Assembly: GCA_036227345.1 (NCBI GenBank)
Contig: CP109468.1
Location: 6,324,001 to 6,388,000, forward strand
DNA from: Streptomyces sp. NBC_01463
GTDB taxonomy: Bacteria; Actinomycetota; Actinomycetes; Streptomycetales; Streptomycetaceae
DNA: 64,000 bases
Direction: 5' to 3'
Part shown: one piece after another, positions 50,536-59,992 of the stretch
How positions within the stretch are numbered: the first letter of the stretch is position 1
Layout: every line of letters begins with the position of its first letter
Made by a program: the position numbers and the translations under genes
The notes under the pieces: generated by a model
Database searches by the model: none
Told to the model about the DNA's origin: nothing
What the model saw: the letters and a program-made list of their open reading frames with translations, nothing else

Positions 50536-51346
50536 GCGCGGCCACCGCGGCGCGCGGGTCATCGGCGTGGAAGCGGACCGCGTTCGCCCGCCCGCGCCCG
50601 CCGAGCGGACGTACGAAGCCGAGCGGCGCGGTCAGTTCCACCGTCACCGTCGTCTGCGAGCCGACCCCGAGATCGAGCACGCCGTCCGGGCGGAGCTGGG
50701 CGAGCCGGCCCTCGGGGAAGCGCCGCTCCACCCGGGCGGCGGCGATCGACGCGGCGGGGATGCGGAGATCGAAGAGCGCGCCGTAGCGGAGCCGCAGCGA
50801 GCCGTCGGCGCCCACGACATGGGGCCGGGTCACACAGGCGGCGTGCATCGCGAGGACCAGCAGCACCCCGTACACATCCACGACGAGCAGAATCCGGTGC
50901 ACCGCCGGCCACGGGATCAGCAGGGCCAGCATCACCGTCTCCACCACGGAGACGAAGACCAGGCCGTACATCATCGCGGTCTGCGGCCCGGTGTACGGGA
51001 CGGCGAGCGCCGTGTCCGGTACGGCGTGGCGACGACGCAGCGCCCACAGCCCCAGACTGTGCAGGGCCCGCAGCTCGTGTGCGACGAGCCGGCGCACCGC
51101 CACCGGGACGACGGCCCGCAGGGCCCCGCCCAGCGCCTCCCGCCGCCCGGCACCACCCCGCCGGCCCGCACGCCACAGCCGTCCCAGCACGACGGCCTCC
51201 AGCGCGAAGGCCACCAGAACGATCCCCTCCGCACCGGCCAGGACCGCGCCCGGTATCCGTACCCCGGCCACCAGGCATCCCGCCAGCACCAGTTCGGCGG
51301 GCAGCACCGCCGCGGCCACGAACCGCGCCCCTCGCATCCCTCTCAC
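50486..51346 (-). CDS. Membrane protein with bPH-like C-terminal domain
   Basis: A 286-residue protein with four probable helices. Two are near the N-terminus (VAAAVLPAELVLAGCLVAGV, GIVLVAFALEAVVLG) and two at about 125-175 (MMYGLVFVSVVETVMLALLI, ILLVVDVYGVLLVLAMHAAC). A beta-rich C-terminal part follows (LRLRYGALFDLRIPAASIAA, TVTVELTAPLGFVRPLGG), like a bacterial PH domain. GTG 51346 overlaps the merR stop (GTGA), so the two are one operon; ATG 51337 is an alternative. It may be the target that MerR controls, since a transport-like partner is common. Function unknown. Confidence 0.72.
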   Translation of the reverse strand: MRGMRGARFVAAAVLPAELVLAGCLVAGVRIPGAVLAGAEGIVLVAFALEAVVLGRLWRAGRRGGAGRREALGGALRAVVPVAVRRLVAHELRALHSLGLWALRRRHAVPDTALAVPYTGPQTAMMYGLVFVSVVETVMLALLIPWPAVHRILLVVDVYGVLLVLAMHAACVTRPHVVGADGSLRLRYGALFDLRIPAASIAAARVERRFPEGRLAQLRPDGVLDLGVGSQTTVTVELTAPLGFVRPLGGRGRANAVRFHADDPRAAVAALTRGRTAPSTSQGPPG

Positions 51347-52092
51347 GGCTCCGTCCTCCCCCTCGTCTCCATGTGTTCCGCCAGCGCGGTCATCACCCGG
51401 CGCACCACCTCGGCCTGCGCGGGCGGGTAGTCCGCCAGCAGCGCCTCCTCGAACCCCGTCCGCACGGGACCGGAGTCCGGGATCGCCGCCAGCACCTCCG
51501 GGGGCATCAGCGCGACCATCCGGCCGGCCAGCGGCGCGATGCGCGGATCGTCGACGGCCGCCGTCTCGAGCGCGTCCAGTTCCTCGTACAGCCCGAGGAC
51601 CGCCGGATCGGCGGCCAGCGTGTGCAGCACGGCGAAGATCCCGCTGTCACCGACGGCCGAGTCCAGCAGCTCCAGGTGCTCCCGGTCCTTGGCCGCGGCC
51701 GGGGAGTCGGTGACGGGCCCGGCGGCCAGCAGTTCGGCCAGGGCGGGCGACACCGGACCGGCCCCGGTCACCGGCCCCTCCAGCAACCGGGCCAGCCGCA
51801 ACCGTCGCTCCCGGATCTCCCGCTCCTGCCGCGCCAGATCGGCGTCCAGCTCCCGCAGGACGTCCCGGAGGGCCCGCCCCGCGTCCTCGGCCAGCACCTC
51901 GCGCACCTCGTCCAGCCCGAGCCCCAGCTCGGTCAGCCGCCGGATCCGGGCCAGGAGCACGGCGTCGCGCACGGTGTACGAGCGGTAGCCGTTGGCCCGG
52001 CGGGCGGGTTCGGCCAGCAGGCCGATCCGGTGGTAGTGCCGCACGGCCCTCGGGGTGAGCCCGACGAGCGCGGCGATCTCTCCGATGCGCAT
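51343..52092 (-). CDS. MerR-family transcriptional regulator
   Basis: A 249-residue regulator. The N-terminal winged helix is MRIGEIAALVGLTPRAVRHY then HRIGLLAEPARRANGYRSYT, followed by a long dimerisation coiled coil (AEDAGRALRDVLRELDADLARQ). The C-terminal effector domain of about 130 residues has no Cys, so it is not a metal sensor; it probably binds a drug or hydrophobic ligand. It is transcribed from a promoter with a 19-bp spacer, with the start only 6 bp after the -10. It heads an operon with a membrane-protein gene. Confidence 0.88.
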   Translation of the reverse strand: MRIGEIAALVGLTPRAVRHYHRIGLLAEPARRANGYRSYTVRDAVLLARIRRLTELGLGLDEVREVLAEDAGRALRDVLRELDADLARQEREIRERRLRLARLLEGPVTGAGPVSPALAELLAAGPVTDSPAAAKDREHLELLDSAVGDSGIFAVLHTLAADPAVLGLYEELDALETAAVDDPRIAPLAGRMVALMPPEVLAAIPDSGPVRTGFEEALLADYPPAQAEVVRRVMTALAEHMETRGRTEP

Positions 52093-52107
52093 GGCCCCAG
52101 TAGAAAC

Positions 52108-52130
52108 CCTGACGCTGCGACAAGGTCAAG
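52108..52130 (-). promoter_or_regulatory. MerR-type promoter with overlong spacer and dyad
   Basis: On the minus strand, -35 TTGACC is separated by 19 bp from -10 TCTACT. The spacer carries the dyad CTTGAC-N11-GTCAGG (half-sites 52125-52130 and 52108-52113). This is the classic layout in which MerR untwists the promoter. The merR ATG follows 6 bp after the -10. Confidence 0.65.
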
Positions 52131-52231
52131 GCGACGCCCGCGCTGCCCTGGTCCCCACCACCCCGGCCCCCGTCTCGTACGATCACGCCTTCGGCCCCGC
52201 ACCGTGTGCCCCGCAGGAAGGGAGGACCGGC

Positions 52232-52759
52232 ATGACCGATCTCGCGGCCCCGCCGTCCACCGAACGCGCCCGCCAGATCCTCGCCGCCGCCCGCAGCCTG
52301 CTCGAACAGGAGGGCCCCGACGCCCTCACGATGCGCCGCCTCGCGGGCTGCGTGGGCATCACCGCGCCCTCCCTCTACAAGCACTTCCCGGACAAGTCGT
52401 CCGTGGTGAGCGCCCTGGCCGACGCCATGCTCCGGGAGACCGCCGGGGTGCTCGAAGCAGCCGAGGCCGCGGCCCCCGGCTCCTTCCCCGCCCTGGCCAC
52501 CGCCTACCGCGCCCATGCCCTGGCCCACCCCCACCTCTACCGCCTCACCACCGGCCACCCCCTCCCGCAGGACCTGGAGGACCGCGCCGCCGCCCCGCTC
52601 TTCCGCGCCCTGGACGGTGACGAGGGGCGCGCCAGGGCGGCCTGGGCCTTCGCCCACGGGATGGTCGTGATGGAGCTCAACGGCCGCTTCCCCACGGACG
52701 CCGACGTCGCGGCGGCCTGGACGGCGGGCATCGCGGCCTTCGCTCCGGTCCGCCTCTGA
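52232..52759 (+). CDS. TetR-family regulator
   Basis: A 175-residue TetR regulator with the HTH ALTMRRLAGCVGITAPSLYK then HFPDKSSVVSALAD, and a TetR_C_33-like ligand domain (WAFAHGMVVMELNGRFPTDA). ATG 52232 follows GGAAGGGAGG. It is divergent from merR; the 139-bp gap includes the MerR promoter. The following Uma2 gene is 106 bp away and probably separate. Target unknown. Confidence 0.87.
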   Translation: MTDLAAPPSTERARQILAAARSLLEQEGPDALTMRRLAGCVGITAPSLYKHFPDKSSVVSALADAMLRETAGVLEAAEAAAPGSFPALATAYRAHALAHPHLYRLTTGHPLPQDLEDRAAAPLFRALDGDEGRARAAWAFAHGMVVMELNGRFPTDADVAAAWTAGIAAFAPVRL

Positions 52760-52865
52760 CGACTGCGCGCGGTCCTGTGCCACGATCGGGGGAACCACTC
52801 CCCTCTCACGGACGGCGGCTTCCCCGATGTCCCATTCCGGCGAGCGACCGAGGAAGGGGCGTGAC

Positions 52866-53444
52866 ATGTCTGCCATGCCGCACGAACCGCTCTCGCAGGC
52901 GGACGTCCTGCTTGAGGGCTTCCTGGCGCTGGACACGCCGGAGGGCTTCCGGGCCGAGCTGATCGAGGGGGAGATCGTCGTGACGCCGCCGCCGGACGGG
53001 GATCATGAGGACTGCATCAGCATGATCATGAAGCAGGTGATCAGGCATGCCCGGACGGATATGGACTTCTCCGGGAACAAGGGGCTGAAGCTGCGCAGTG
53101 GCGGGGGGTGTCCCAAGAACCACGTCATCCCCGACGGCACCTTCGCCCCCACCGGACTGCGCCTGTACCGCGGAGCGGACCCCTGGATGCCGTGCGAATG
53201 CGTGGCCCTGGTCGTCGAGGTCACCTCGTCCAAGCCGGCTGCCGACCGCACCGGCAAGCGGCACTGCTACGCCCGGGGACCCGTCCCCCTCCACCTGCTG
53301 GTCGACCGCGAGGAGTCCTCGGTCACGCTGTTCAGCGACCCGCAGGGGGACGACTACCGCCAGCACTGCACGGTCCCGTTCGGCAAGGCCGTCCGTCTGC
53401 CGGCGCCCTTCGCGCTGGACCTGGAGACCGACGCGTTCGTCTGA
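52866..53444 (+). CDS. Uma2-family PD-(D/E)XK-like protein
   Basis: A 192-residue Uma2/DUF820 protein. It has AELIEGEIVVTPPPDGDHED (the N-terminal acidic motif), the nuclease-like core IPDGTFAPTG, and VALVVEVTS followed by AADRTGKRHCYARGPVP (E-x-K pattern). The fold is that of a restriction-type nuclease, but the function of the hundreds of Uma2 genes in actinobacteria is unknown; Streptomyces genomes typically carry many copies. ATG 52866 follows AGGAAGGGGC. Confidence 0.85.
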   Translation: MSAMPHEPLSQADVLLEGFLALDTPEGFRAELIEGEIVVTPPPDGDHEDCISMIMKQVIRHARTDMDFSGNKGLKLRSGGGCPKNHVIPDGTFAPTGLRLYRGADPWMPCECVALVVEVTSSKPAADRTGKRHCYARGPVPLHLLVDREESSVTLFSDPQGDDYRQHCTVPFGKAVRLPAPFALDLETDAFV

Positions 53445-53498
53445 GCCGCCGGATCGCCCTGTCGGGCGGCCCCCGGCGGACGGGTAGCATGGGCGCCA

Positions 53499-53910
53499 CG
53501 GCAGACGAGCCGGGCGGACGGCCGCGTGAGGATCTTCGGATCCTCCCGAGGAACGTCCGGGCTCCACAGGGCAGGGTGATGGCTAACGGCCACCCGGGGT
53601 GACCCGCGGGACAGTGCCACAGAAAACAGACCGCCTGGGACTTCGGTCCCCGGTAAGGGTGAAACGGTGGTGTAAGAGACCACCAGCGCCTGAGGTGACT
53701 CAGGCGGCTAGGTAAACCCCACCCGGAGCAAGGTCAAGAGGGGCCGTCGCGAGACGGCCCTGCGCGAACGTTCGAGGGCGGCCCGCCCGAGTTCGCGGGT
53801 AGACCGCACGAGACCGGCAGCAATGCCGGTCCTAGATGGATGGCCGTCTCCCCGGCCGCCGCGAGGCGACCGGGCGACAGAACCCGGCGTACAGCCCGAC
53901 TCGTCTGCCG
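53499..53910 (+). ncRNA. rnpB: RNase P RNA (class A)
   Basis: The ends pair in an 11-bp P1 helix, CGGCAGACGAG (53499-53509) with CTCGTCTGCCG (53900-53910). Universal RNase P segments are present in order: GAGGAACGTCCGGGCTCC near 53549, CACAGAAAACAGACCGCC near 53620, GGTAAGGGTGAAACGGTG near 53652, AGAGACCACCAGCGCC near 53676, and ACAGAACCCGGCGTACAG near 53877. The length of about 412 nt fits Streptomyces. Open frames on both strands across it are coincidental. Confidence 0.96.
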
Positions 53911-54031
53911 CTTGGCCGCCTGATCCGGTCACGGAGGCGGTCGGCGCCACAGCGTCCGGCACCCGCCGGCCGGGCGGATCCTCCCGGTCACAGCGCCGCG
54001 GGCGGCTGTCTGCGGGCATCACGCGCCAGCG

Positions 54032-54208
54032 CTACGCCGCCTCGGCCGCGTCGCCGCGGACCACGGCCGCCCACTCGGCAAGCAGCCTCTCGTACTCCCG
54101 CCGCCCCTCCGGCGACAGGCGGCCGCCACGAGCCCACAGCGCACGGATGTCCGCGTTCACCGCGGCCAGCGAGCGCGCAGGTGTGGCGGGTGCAGGGGGA
54201 ATGGGCAT
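54032..54208 (-). CDS. Small conserved protein downstream of rnpB
   Basis: A 58-residue protein starting MPIPPAPATPARSLAAVNAD, then IRALWARGGRLSPEGRREYE and ending AEWAAVVRGDAAEAA. It is helical and acidic, and I recall a similar small protein beside rnpB in other Streptomyces. It converges on rnpB, about 120 bp from its 3' end. Function unknown. Confidence 0.7.
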   Translation of the reverse strand: MPIPPAPATPARSLAAVNADIRALWARGGRLSPEGRREYERLLAEWAAVVRGDAAEAA

Positions 54209-54252
54209 GCGAACAGACTACGACGCCGGACCGGCAACCGACCCGCCCGGTT

Positions 54253-54719
54253 TCAACGGGCTCCGGGTCCTGCCCCTTTGCCGCCCCTCCGTACTCGCCC
54301 CAGGATCACGCCCACCACCTGGTCGTTCCGCAGCACGCCCCACTCGCGGGAATCCGTGCTGCGCGACGCGTTGTCGCCGAGTACCGCCACGTGACCGGCC
54401 GGCACCGGCATCCGGTGGCCGACACCGGCGGTTCCCGCGGGGGCCGGCTGGCCGGACGTGGAGGCCAGTCGTTTGACGGCGTATCCGCTGCCGGCCGCCC
54501 CTGGTGCTGCCACACCGTCCCCCGCTGGTTCCCGCAGGACGACCGCCTGCCCCCGCCGCGGCCGGGCCAACGGGCGGCGCACCATGAGCAGTACGTCCCC
54601 GTCGGCGTAGGAGGGCTCCATGCTGATGCCCTCGACCGTGATCAGAAGCAGCGACGAGCGGGCCGCCGCCAGGAGGGCGATCGCCCCGCCCAGGATCCAT
54701 GGGGTGGCGGCGGCCCGGG

Positions 54720-54723
<4 letters not shown>
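54253..54723 (-). CDS. S26-family signal peptidase
   Basis: A 156-residue type I signal peptidase with one N-terminal helix (about 8-28). The nucleophile is Ser34 in GISMEPSY, the general base Lys84 in YAVKRLAS, and the C-terminal GDNASRSTDSREWG is family box E. It is shorter than housekeeping LepB, and its ATG overlaps the stop of an ABC ATPase gene. It is therefore probably a dedicated processor for an exported peptide, and a small Cys peptide with an ASA-A site lies in the same region. Confidence 0.87.
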
Positions 54724-55520
<797 letters not shown>

Positions 55521-55779
55521 TGCTGTTCTCCTCGGTGGCTCCGTGGCTCGTCCCCGGTGTCCGGCCGTGCGGCGGGGGCGGCGGACCTGATCGCGTCCTC
55601 CCGCGGCGCGGCCGATGCCGGGAGGACGGTTCCGGGTGGCGCTGTGCGGCGGCGGCCGCGGTACGGATCGGCGGGCCGCATGCCCGGGACCACGGCCTGG
55701 TCCTCACCGGCCGGCACTACGGCTCCGGGTTCCCGGCACGAGCGGGGGACCTGCCGTGCGGATCCGTGCGGTGACCCCG

Positions 55780-58623
55780 TCACTCCTCCTCCGCCAGCGT
55801 CTGTGCTGTCGAACCCGTCCGGAGTGTCCGCGCGGGCAGCGCCGCACAGGCGACGGTGGTCAGGACCGCCGCACCGGCCACGGCTCCGGCGACCCATCCG
55901 AGTACCGGGCTGTACCCGCCGGTCAGCGCCGAGCAGGCGCAGAGCGCGAGTCCGGCGCCGGCCACCGCCCCGGCGGTGGCCGTGAGGGCCGCCTCGCTGA
56001 GCACCAGCCGGGTGAGGGAGCCGTCCGGCCAGCCGGTGGCCCGCAGCAGGGCGTACTCGGCCGCGCGGTCACGGATGTTGGTGTAGAGGACGTCGGCCAC
56101 GCTCGCTGCGCCGAGGAAGGCCGTGATCGCGGCGGCGACGTAGTCGGTCGTGCGCACCTGGACCGTGACGGCGTTCCCGAGCAGGGAGCCGGCGACCTCC
56201 CCCTCGAACGCGGCGCCGATCCCGATGAGGATCACCAGCGCCGCCACCCCGCCGGCCAGCGCCGTCGCGCCGAGCGCCGTCCGCCCGGGCACCCGGCGTA
56301 CGTTGGCCCAGGCGAGGCTGGAGACGCCGGTGACCTTCGTACGGTGGGCGCGCGCGCTCACCGAGGGGCGTATCGCCTCACCCGGGTGGGAGCGCGCGGA
56401 CTGCAGGGCCGGCCACAGCGAGGCCAGAGCGGCCAGCACCACCGCCGCCGGAATCGCGAGGAGCGCCCGCGACCACTGCACCTCCACCCCTGCCAGGGCC
56501 CCCGCCGGCACGGCCAGTGCGGCTCCGGCCAGCCCGGCCACCGCACCGATCGTGACCACCTCGGCCAGGATCAGCGCGAACAGCTTCCGGGCCGGCCAGC
56601 CCACACAGGCCAGCACCCCCAGCTCGGTGCGGCGGGACCGCACCGCCGCGGACGTGGCCCCCGTGACGAACAACGCGCACACCGCGAGGACCAGCACGAA
56701 CAGGACGAGGGACTTGCGGTCCACCGCGTCGGCGATCGCGGTGGCCACCCCCTTGCGGGACCACATCTGGCGAAGAGTCAGCTCGGGGCGTCCGAACTTG
56801 CCGGCCGGGTTGACGACGTCGACGGCGGTCGGTGAGGAGCCCATGGTGATGTCGACGGCCAGCCCGGTGCGGGTCCGGATCTGTTCCGCGGCCAGCCGTA
56901 CCCGTTCGCGGGAGAGGGCGTCGGTGCCGAGGGTGCCGTCCAGCCTGACGCGGATCACGCTGATCGGCTTGGAGGTGTTCACGCCACCCTGGCGGTCGAT
57001 CCCGCTGAACTGCCTGGGGTCGTGGAAGAGCGGCAGGGAGGAGAGCGTGGTGATCATGGAGGGGGCGACCGACAGGAGACCCGCGACGTTGCCGTTGGGC
57101 AGCAGCGGCTTGCCCTTGAGCGCCGCCTTGGAGGCCGCGTCGGCGCCTTCGGCCTGCGGAGGGAAGAACGTCTCCAGCGGCACCGCACCGAAGCGGCTCT
57201 GTCCGGCCGTGAGCCGGTCGGGATCGAAACGGCCGATCGGCTTGATCAGGGGCATGGGCTCATCGGTGGTGTTGCTGCCCACGTACATGTGCGAGACGTG
57301 CTGGTCCAGCGACCGCAAGGCCGTGTCCCCGAGATCGGATCCGTCGCCCAGCTCGCCCTCCCCCAGGTCAGGTTCCTGCATGGGGCCCTGCCGGACGGAG
57401 CGGGCGGCCAACTGGTCGCCGGAGGAGGCGTAGGTGACCGGGGAGGCGCTGAGGAAGTAGCTCAGGTTGCTCCAGGCGAACGGCTTTCCCGGTGACAGGT
57501 CCTGCTGGCCGAGCCCGCGGCTCATGGCCTCGTACGCGGCGTCGGACGTGAACTCCACGCTGTGGCTGCGCAGGGCGGGAGCGCCGGGCAGCGACCGGGC
57601 CAGGGTGCCCGAGTTCTCTCCCGAGGAGATGTGTTCGGCCGCCTCGGGGGAGAGTTCCTCGACCTCGACGCGCAGCTTCTCCTCGACCGGGGACCGGTCG
57701 GCCAGCAGCACCGGGACGTCCGCGAACCGCGAACCGTCGCGCTCGACGACCGCCGTCTTCTGGTCCGGTGCGAAGTACGAGCCCTCCAGGACCGCCTTGT
57801 CCAGGCCCACCAGGCGGGCCTCCTGGACCGGATCCACCGCCGCCACCAGATACGGGAAGCGCCACGTGACGTAGCCGATGCCGGCCGGGGGGTCGATGCC
57901 CGTCCCGGTGGCCTTCGGACTGGCCGCGCCGGGCTGGTTGACGTTGTTGCGCGCGTGGGTGGACCCGCAGGCGGGGACCAGGCCCTCGGCCCGATTGGTC
58001 TTCGGGTCGTTCCCCGTCGCCACGCTGCAGACCTGCCGCCGTTCCCCGTCCGCGCCGACCAGATCGATCTGCCCGCTCAGCTCCGTGCCCTTCCCGCTTC
58101 CGCCCTGTTCGCTCTTCGGGTGATCGAGCCGCTGCGGCGTCACGTAGAGGTAGGAGCTCTCGGCCGGGACCGTCGTCAGGCCCCGCTCGGAGATCAGCTC
58201 CGGCTTCAGGCGCCAGAGCTGGGCCTTCCCGCCCGGGCGGACGAACTTCGATACGTCGACCGGCAGATAGACGGTCGACGGCATGTAGCCGACGACGGCG
58301 ACGGGTGCCGCGACCTGAACCCCCGGGACCTTCAGGATCCGCTGCCACTGCTCCTGGCTGATGCCTCCCTGGAGGTCGCTCAGCGCTGTGGCCGAAACCA
58401 GCTTCTGCTGTGTTTCGAGCCGGGACCGCGCTCCGGGTGGCCGCACCAACAGGTCGTACGCGCCACGGGAGTTCGCTGCCACCGTGCCCCGGACCTCAAG
58501 GCGCTGACGGCCCGCGGTCGCGGTCAGCACGGTGAAGGAGGTGACCGCCACGACCAGTGCGACGAGCAGTGCCACCGCCCGTCCGGACCGGAATCCGATC
58601 TGTGCCCTGACCGTGTGCCACAC
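55780..58623 (-). CDS. FtsX-like ABC permease, large
   Basis: A 947-residue permease. It has one N-terminal helix (GRAVALLVALVVAVTSFTVL), an extracytoplasmic domain of about 590 residues, and two FtsX-type three-helix blocks (for example LVLFVLVLAVCALFVTGATS and GALAGVEVQWSRALLAIPAA; last block AGAVAGAGLALCACSALTGG). The layout is that of MacB-like exporters or peptide-sensing BceB-like permeases. GTG 58623 follows GGGGGAG. It is divergent from the small Cys peptide gene. It may export the mature peptide or protect against it. Confidence 0.85.
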   Translation of the reverse strand: MWHTVRAQIGFRSGRAVALLVALVVAVTSFTVLTATAGRQRLEVRGTVAANSRGAYDLLVRPPGARSRLETQQKLVSATALSDLQGGISQEQWQRILKVPGVQVAAPVAVVGYMPSTVYLPVDVSKFVRPGGKAQLWRLKPELISERGLTTVPAESSYLYVTPQRLDHPKSEQGGSGKGTELSGQIDLVGADGERRQVCSVATGNDPKTNRAEGLVPACGSTHARNNVNQPGAASPKATGTGIDPPAGIGYVTWRFPYLVAAVDPVQEARLVGLDKAVLEGSYFAPDQKTAVVERDGSRFADVPVLLADRSPVEEKLRVEVEELSPEAAEHISSGENSGTLARSLPGAPALRSHSVEFTSDAAYEAMSRGLGQQDLSPGKPFAWSNLSYFLSASPVTYASSGDQLAARSVRQGPMQEPDLGEGELGDGSDLGDTALRSLDQHVSHMYVGSNTTDEPMPLIKPIGRFDPDRLTAGQSRFGAVPLETFFPPQAEGADAASKAALKGKPLLPNGNVAGLLSVAPSMITTLSSLPLFHDPRQFSGIDRQGGVNTSKPISVIRVRLDGTLGTDALSRERVRLAAEQIRTRTGLAVDITMGSSPTAVDVVNPAGKFGRPELTLRQMWSRKGVATAIADAVDRKSLVLFVLVLAVCALFVTGATSAAVRSRRTELGVLACVGWPARKLFALILAEVVTIGAVAGLAGAALAVPAGALAGVEVQWSRALLAIPAAVVLAALASLWPALQSARSHPGEAIRPSVSARAHRTKVTGVSSLAWANVRRVPGRTALGATALAGGVAALVILIGIGAAFEGEVAGSLLGNAVTVQVRTTDYVAAAITAFLGAASVADVLYTNIRDRAAEYALLRATGWPDGSLTRLVLSEAALTATAGAVAGAGLALCACSALTGGYSPVLGWVAGAVAGAAVLTTVACAALPARTLRTGSTAQTLAEEE

Positions 58624-58984
58624 GAGCTCCCCCTGGCTGGATCGGCGGCCGCCCCCCCGGTGCCGCGTCCGTCGCAGGCCGAAGCCGGGCAGTCGCTTGT
58701 GCCTGACGGGAGGAGATGTTCACACCGGGAGTCCGGGAGCGTCAATACGATGCACGCACCTATCGGATCAACGTGCCTGTTATGCGCCCCAGTTGGCGAT
58801 ATGTGATGCCCTGGGATCCAGAATTCATGATCCTTTCATTAAGTGCTTGTTTTTTTGCGTCGAATGCACGCAGGGTTGCAGGGCTCGATGAGTAATTGCA
58901 CAACTGCAAGGCCGGTTCACCCGCTGCCGTGATGCGTCCGCGGTGTGCACCGGGACCACGGATCAACCGACCTGAGGAGTTTGC
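58624..58984. promoter_or_regulatory. Divergent promoter region of the Cys-peptide gene and the FtsX permease
   Basis: These 361 bp contain no gene that I can support. The middle (about 58790-58910) is AT-richer than its surroundings, with TTCATTAAGTGCTTG and a run of seven T. A perfect small palindrome, TTGCA-CAAC-TGCAA, lies at 58896-58909, and related TTGCA words precede it. The last 15 bp carry the very strong ribosome site GAGGAG for the peptide gene. It looks like a regulated two-way promoter. Confidence 0.6.
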
Positions 58985-59194
58985 ATGCTTCGCACGTTCG
59001 ACCGGGTGGGCGACCGGATCCTGCGGGCAGTCCTGCCGGCCGCGAAGGCGTCCGCAGCCTGCTGGGACCCATGGAAGACGATCTTCGCCAGCTCGACCTA
59101 CGTCCTGCAGCAGCGCAACGCCTGTACCGGCAGCGCACGGCAGTGCCGGGTCAGCATCAGCGGGGCGCCCTACCAGTCGGCCACCTGCCCCTGA
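58985..59194 (+). CDS. Small four-cysteine peptide, putative exported bacteriocin/RiPP precursor
   Basis: A 69-residue peptide with Cys at positions 26, 47, 54 and 68. The N-terminus (1-20) is basic and amphipathic (RVGDRILRAVLPAAK), and ASA-A just before Cys26 fits S26 signal peptidase cleavage, which would leave a core of about 44-45 residues with four Cys and two Trp. GAGGAG ends 5 bp before the ATG, a much better RBS than its neighbours have. It is followed by a strong hairpin, then MauE, redoxin and ABC exporter genes. I do not recognise the peptide family; disulfide bonds and secretion are inferred. Confidence 0.72.
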   Translation: MLRTFDRVGDRILRAVLPAAKASAACWDPWKTIFASSTYVLQQRNACTGSARQCRVSISGAPYQSATCP

Positions 59195-59245
59195 GCAGCG
59201 GCTGACACGCTGACGCGGTAGTACGGGACCGCGTCGAATCGGCAG

Positions 59246-59280
59246 CGCGTGGGGGGCGACCGCAATTCGCCCCCCACGCG
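59246..59280 (+). terminator. Hairpin between peptide gene and MauE gene
   Basis: Perfect 14-bp arms CGCGTGGGGGGCGA / TCGCCCCCCACGCG around 7 bases, 51 bp after the peptide stop. As a leaky terminator it would yield an abundant peptide mRNA and fewer maturation transcripts, a pattern common in bacteriocin clusters. Confidence 0.75.
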
Positions 59281-59313
59281 CCTTCGACAGTATCCGGCGC
59301 GAACGGAGGCATC

Positions 59314-59871
59314 GTGTCAGCCGTGTGGTTCTGGGCGCAGTTGGAGGCCCGTCTGGTCCTGGCGATGGTCTTCGCGCTCTCCGCCGCGGCCAAGGTCCGG
59401 TCCCCGCGGGCGTACGGGGAGTTCCGTGAAGCCGCGGTGGCTCTTGGGGGCCCGCTCGCATCCAGGGTGATCGCCTTCGGGCCGTCGTCGCCGCTCCTGA
59501 CGGCGGTGCCGGCGGCCGAAGGCGCGCTGGCCGTGCTGCTGCTCGCGCCGGCCACCGCCGCCACGGCCCTCATGGGGGCGCTCGCCCTGCTGCTGGTCTT
59601 CAGCCTCGTGCTGGCCCGGGCCGTGCGGCGGGGGACACAGGTGGCCTGTCACTGTTTCGGCAGCTCCCGCGCGCCCGTCCGTGGGGCGCAACTCCTGCGC
59701 AACGGAGTGCTCGTGGTGGTGGCCTGCCTGGGCCTGGCCGGCACATACGCGGACGGCGTGGTTCGTCACCCCGCCCCGGCCCTGCTCGTCGCCCTCGTGG
59801 CCGCGGCCGCGCTCAGCTGGGTCGTGGTCCTGTGGGACGACCTCACGGAGCTGCTGGCGGGCCCGGCCTGA
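59314..59871 (+). CDS. MauE/DoxX-like membrane redox protein
   Basis: A 185-residue protein with about four to five helices. The first helix has ARLVLAMVFALSAAAKVRSP, the MauE/DoxX opening motif, and the motif CHCFG with Cys112 and Cys114 sits at the membrane face. MauE relatives work with thioredoxin-like partners to form or handle disulfides. GTG 59314 follows GGAGG. The next gene is a membrane-tethered redoxin, so the pair probably supplies oxidised thiols to the Cys peptide. That link is inference from context. Confidence 0.85.
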   Translation: MSAVWFWAQLEARLVLAMVFALSAAAKVRSPRAYGEFREAAVALGGPLASRVIAFGPSSPLLTAVPAAEGALAVLLLAPATAATALMGALALLLVFSLVLARAVRRGTQVACHCFGSSRAPVRGAQLLRNGVLVVVACLGLAGTYADGVVRHPAPALLVALVAAAALSWVVVLWDDLTELLAGPA

Positions 59872-59992
59872 CGTACGCCCGACCGGCGCGCGTCCACGCT
59901 GCCGGGCGATCGCGCCGCCATCCCCCTCAGCCGGCTTGCCGCCCCCGGCTTCACCCCCGACCGTTCCTGCCCATCCGGAGGAGATTTCCGCC

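Noticed and set aside
52085..52135. Fourth member of the TGAC-N5-GTCA palindrome family before merR
   Set aside because: The spacing of the half-sites is 11 bp, and the layout is better explained as a MerR promoter dyad.
53708..54022. Minus-strand and plus-strand open frames across 53.7-54.5 kb
   Set aside because: They cover the RNase P RNA and have no domain; the RNA evidence is overriding.
55521..55779. Possible small gene between the ABC ATPase and the FtsX permease
   Set aside because: No frame has a ribosome site plus plausible composition; left as non-coding.
58760..59461. Minus-strand frame of about 230 codons over the Cys peptide and MauE start
   Set aside because: Arg/Pro/Gly-rich mirror frame without fold or RBS; the plus-strand peptide has a strong RBS and context.
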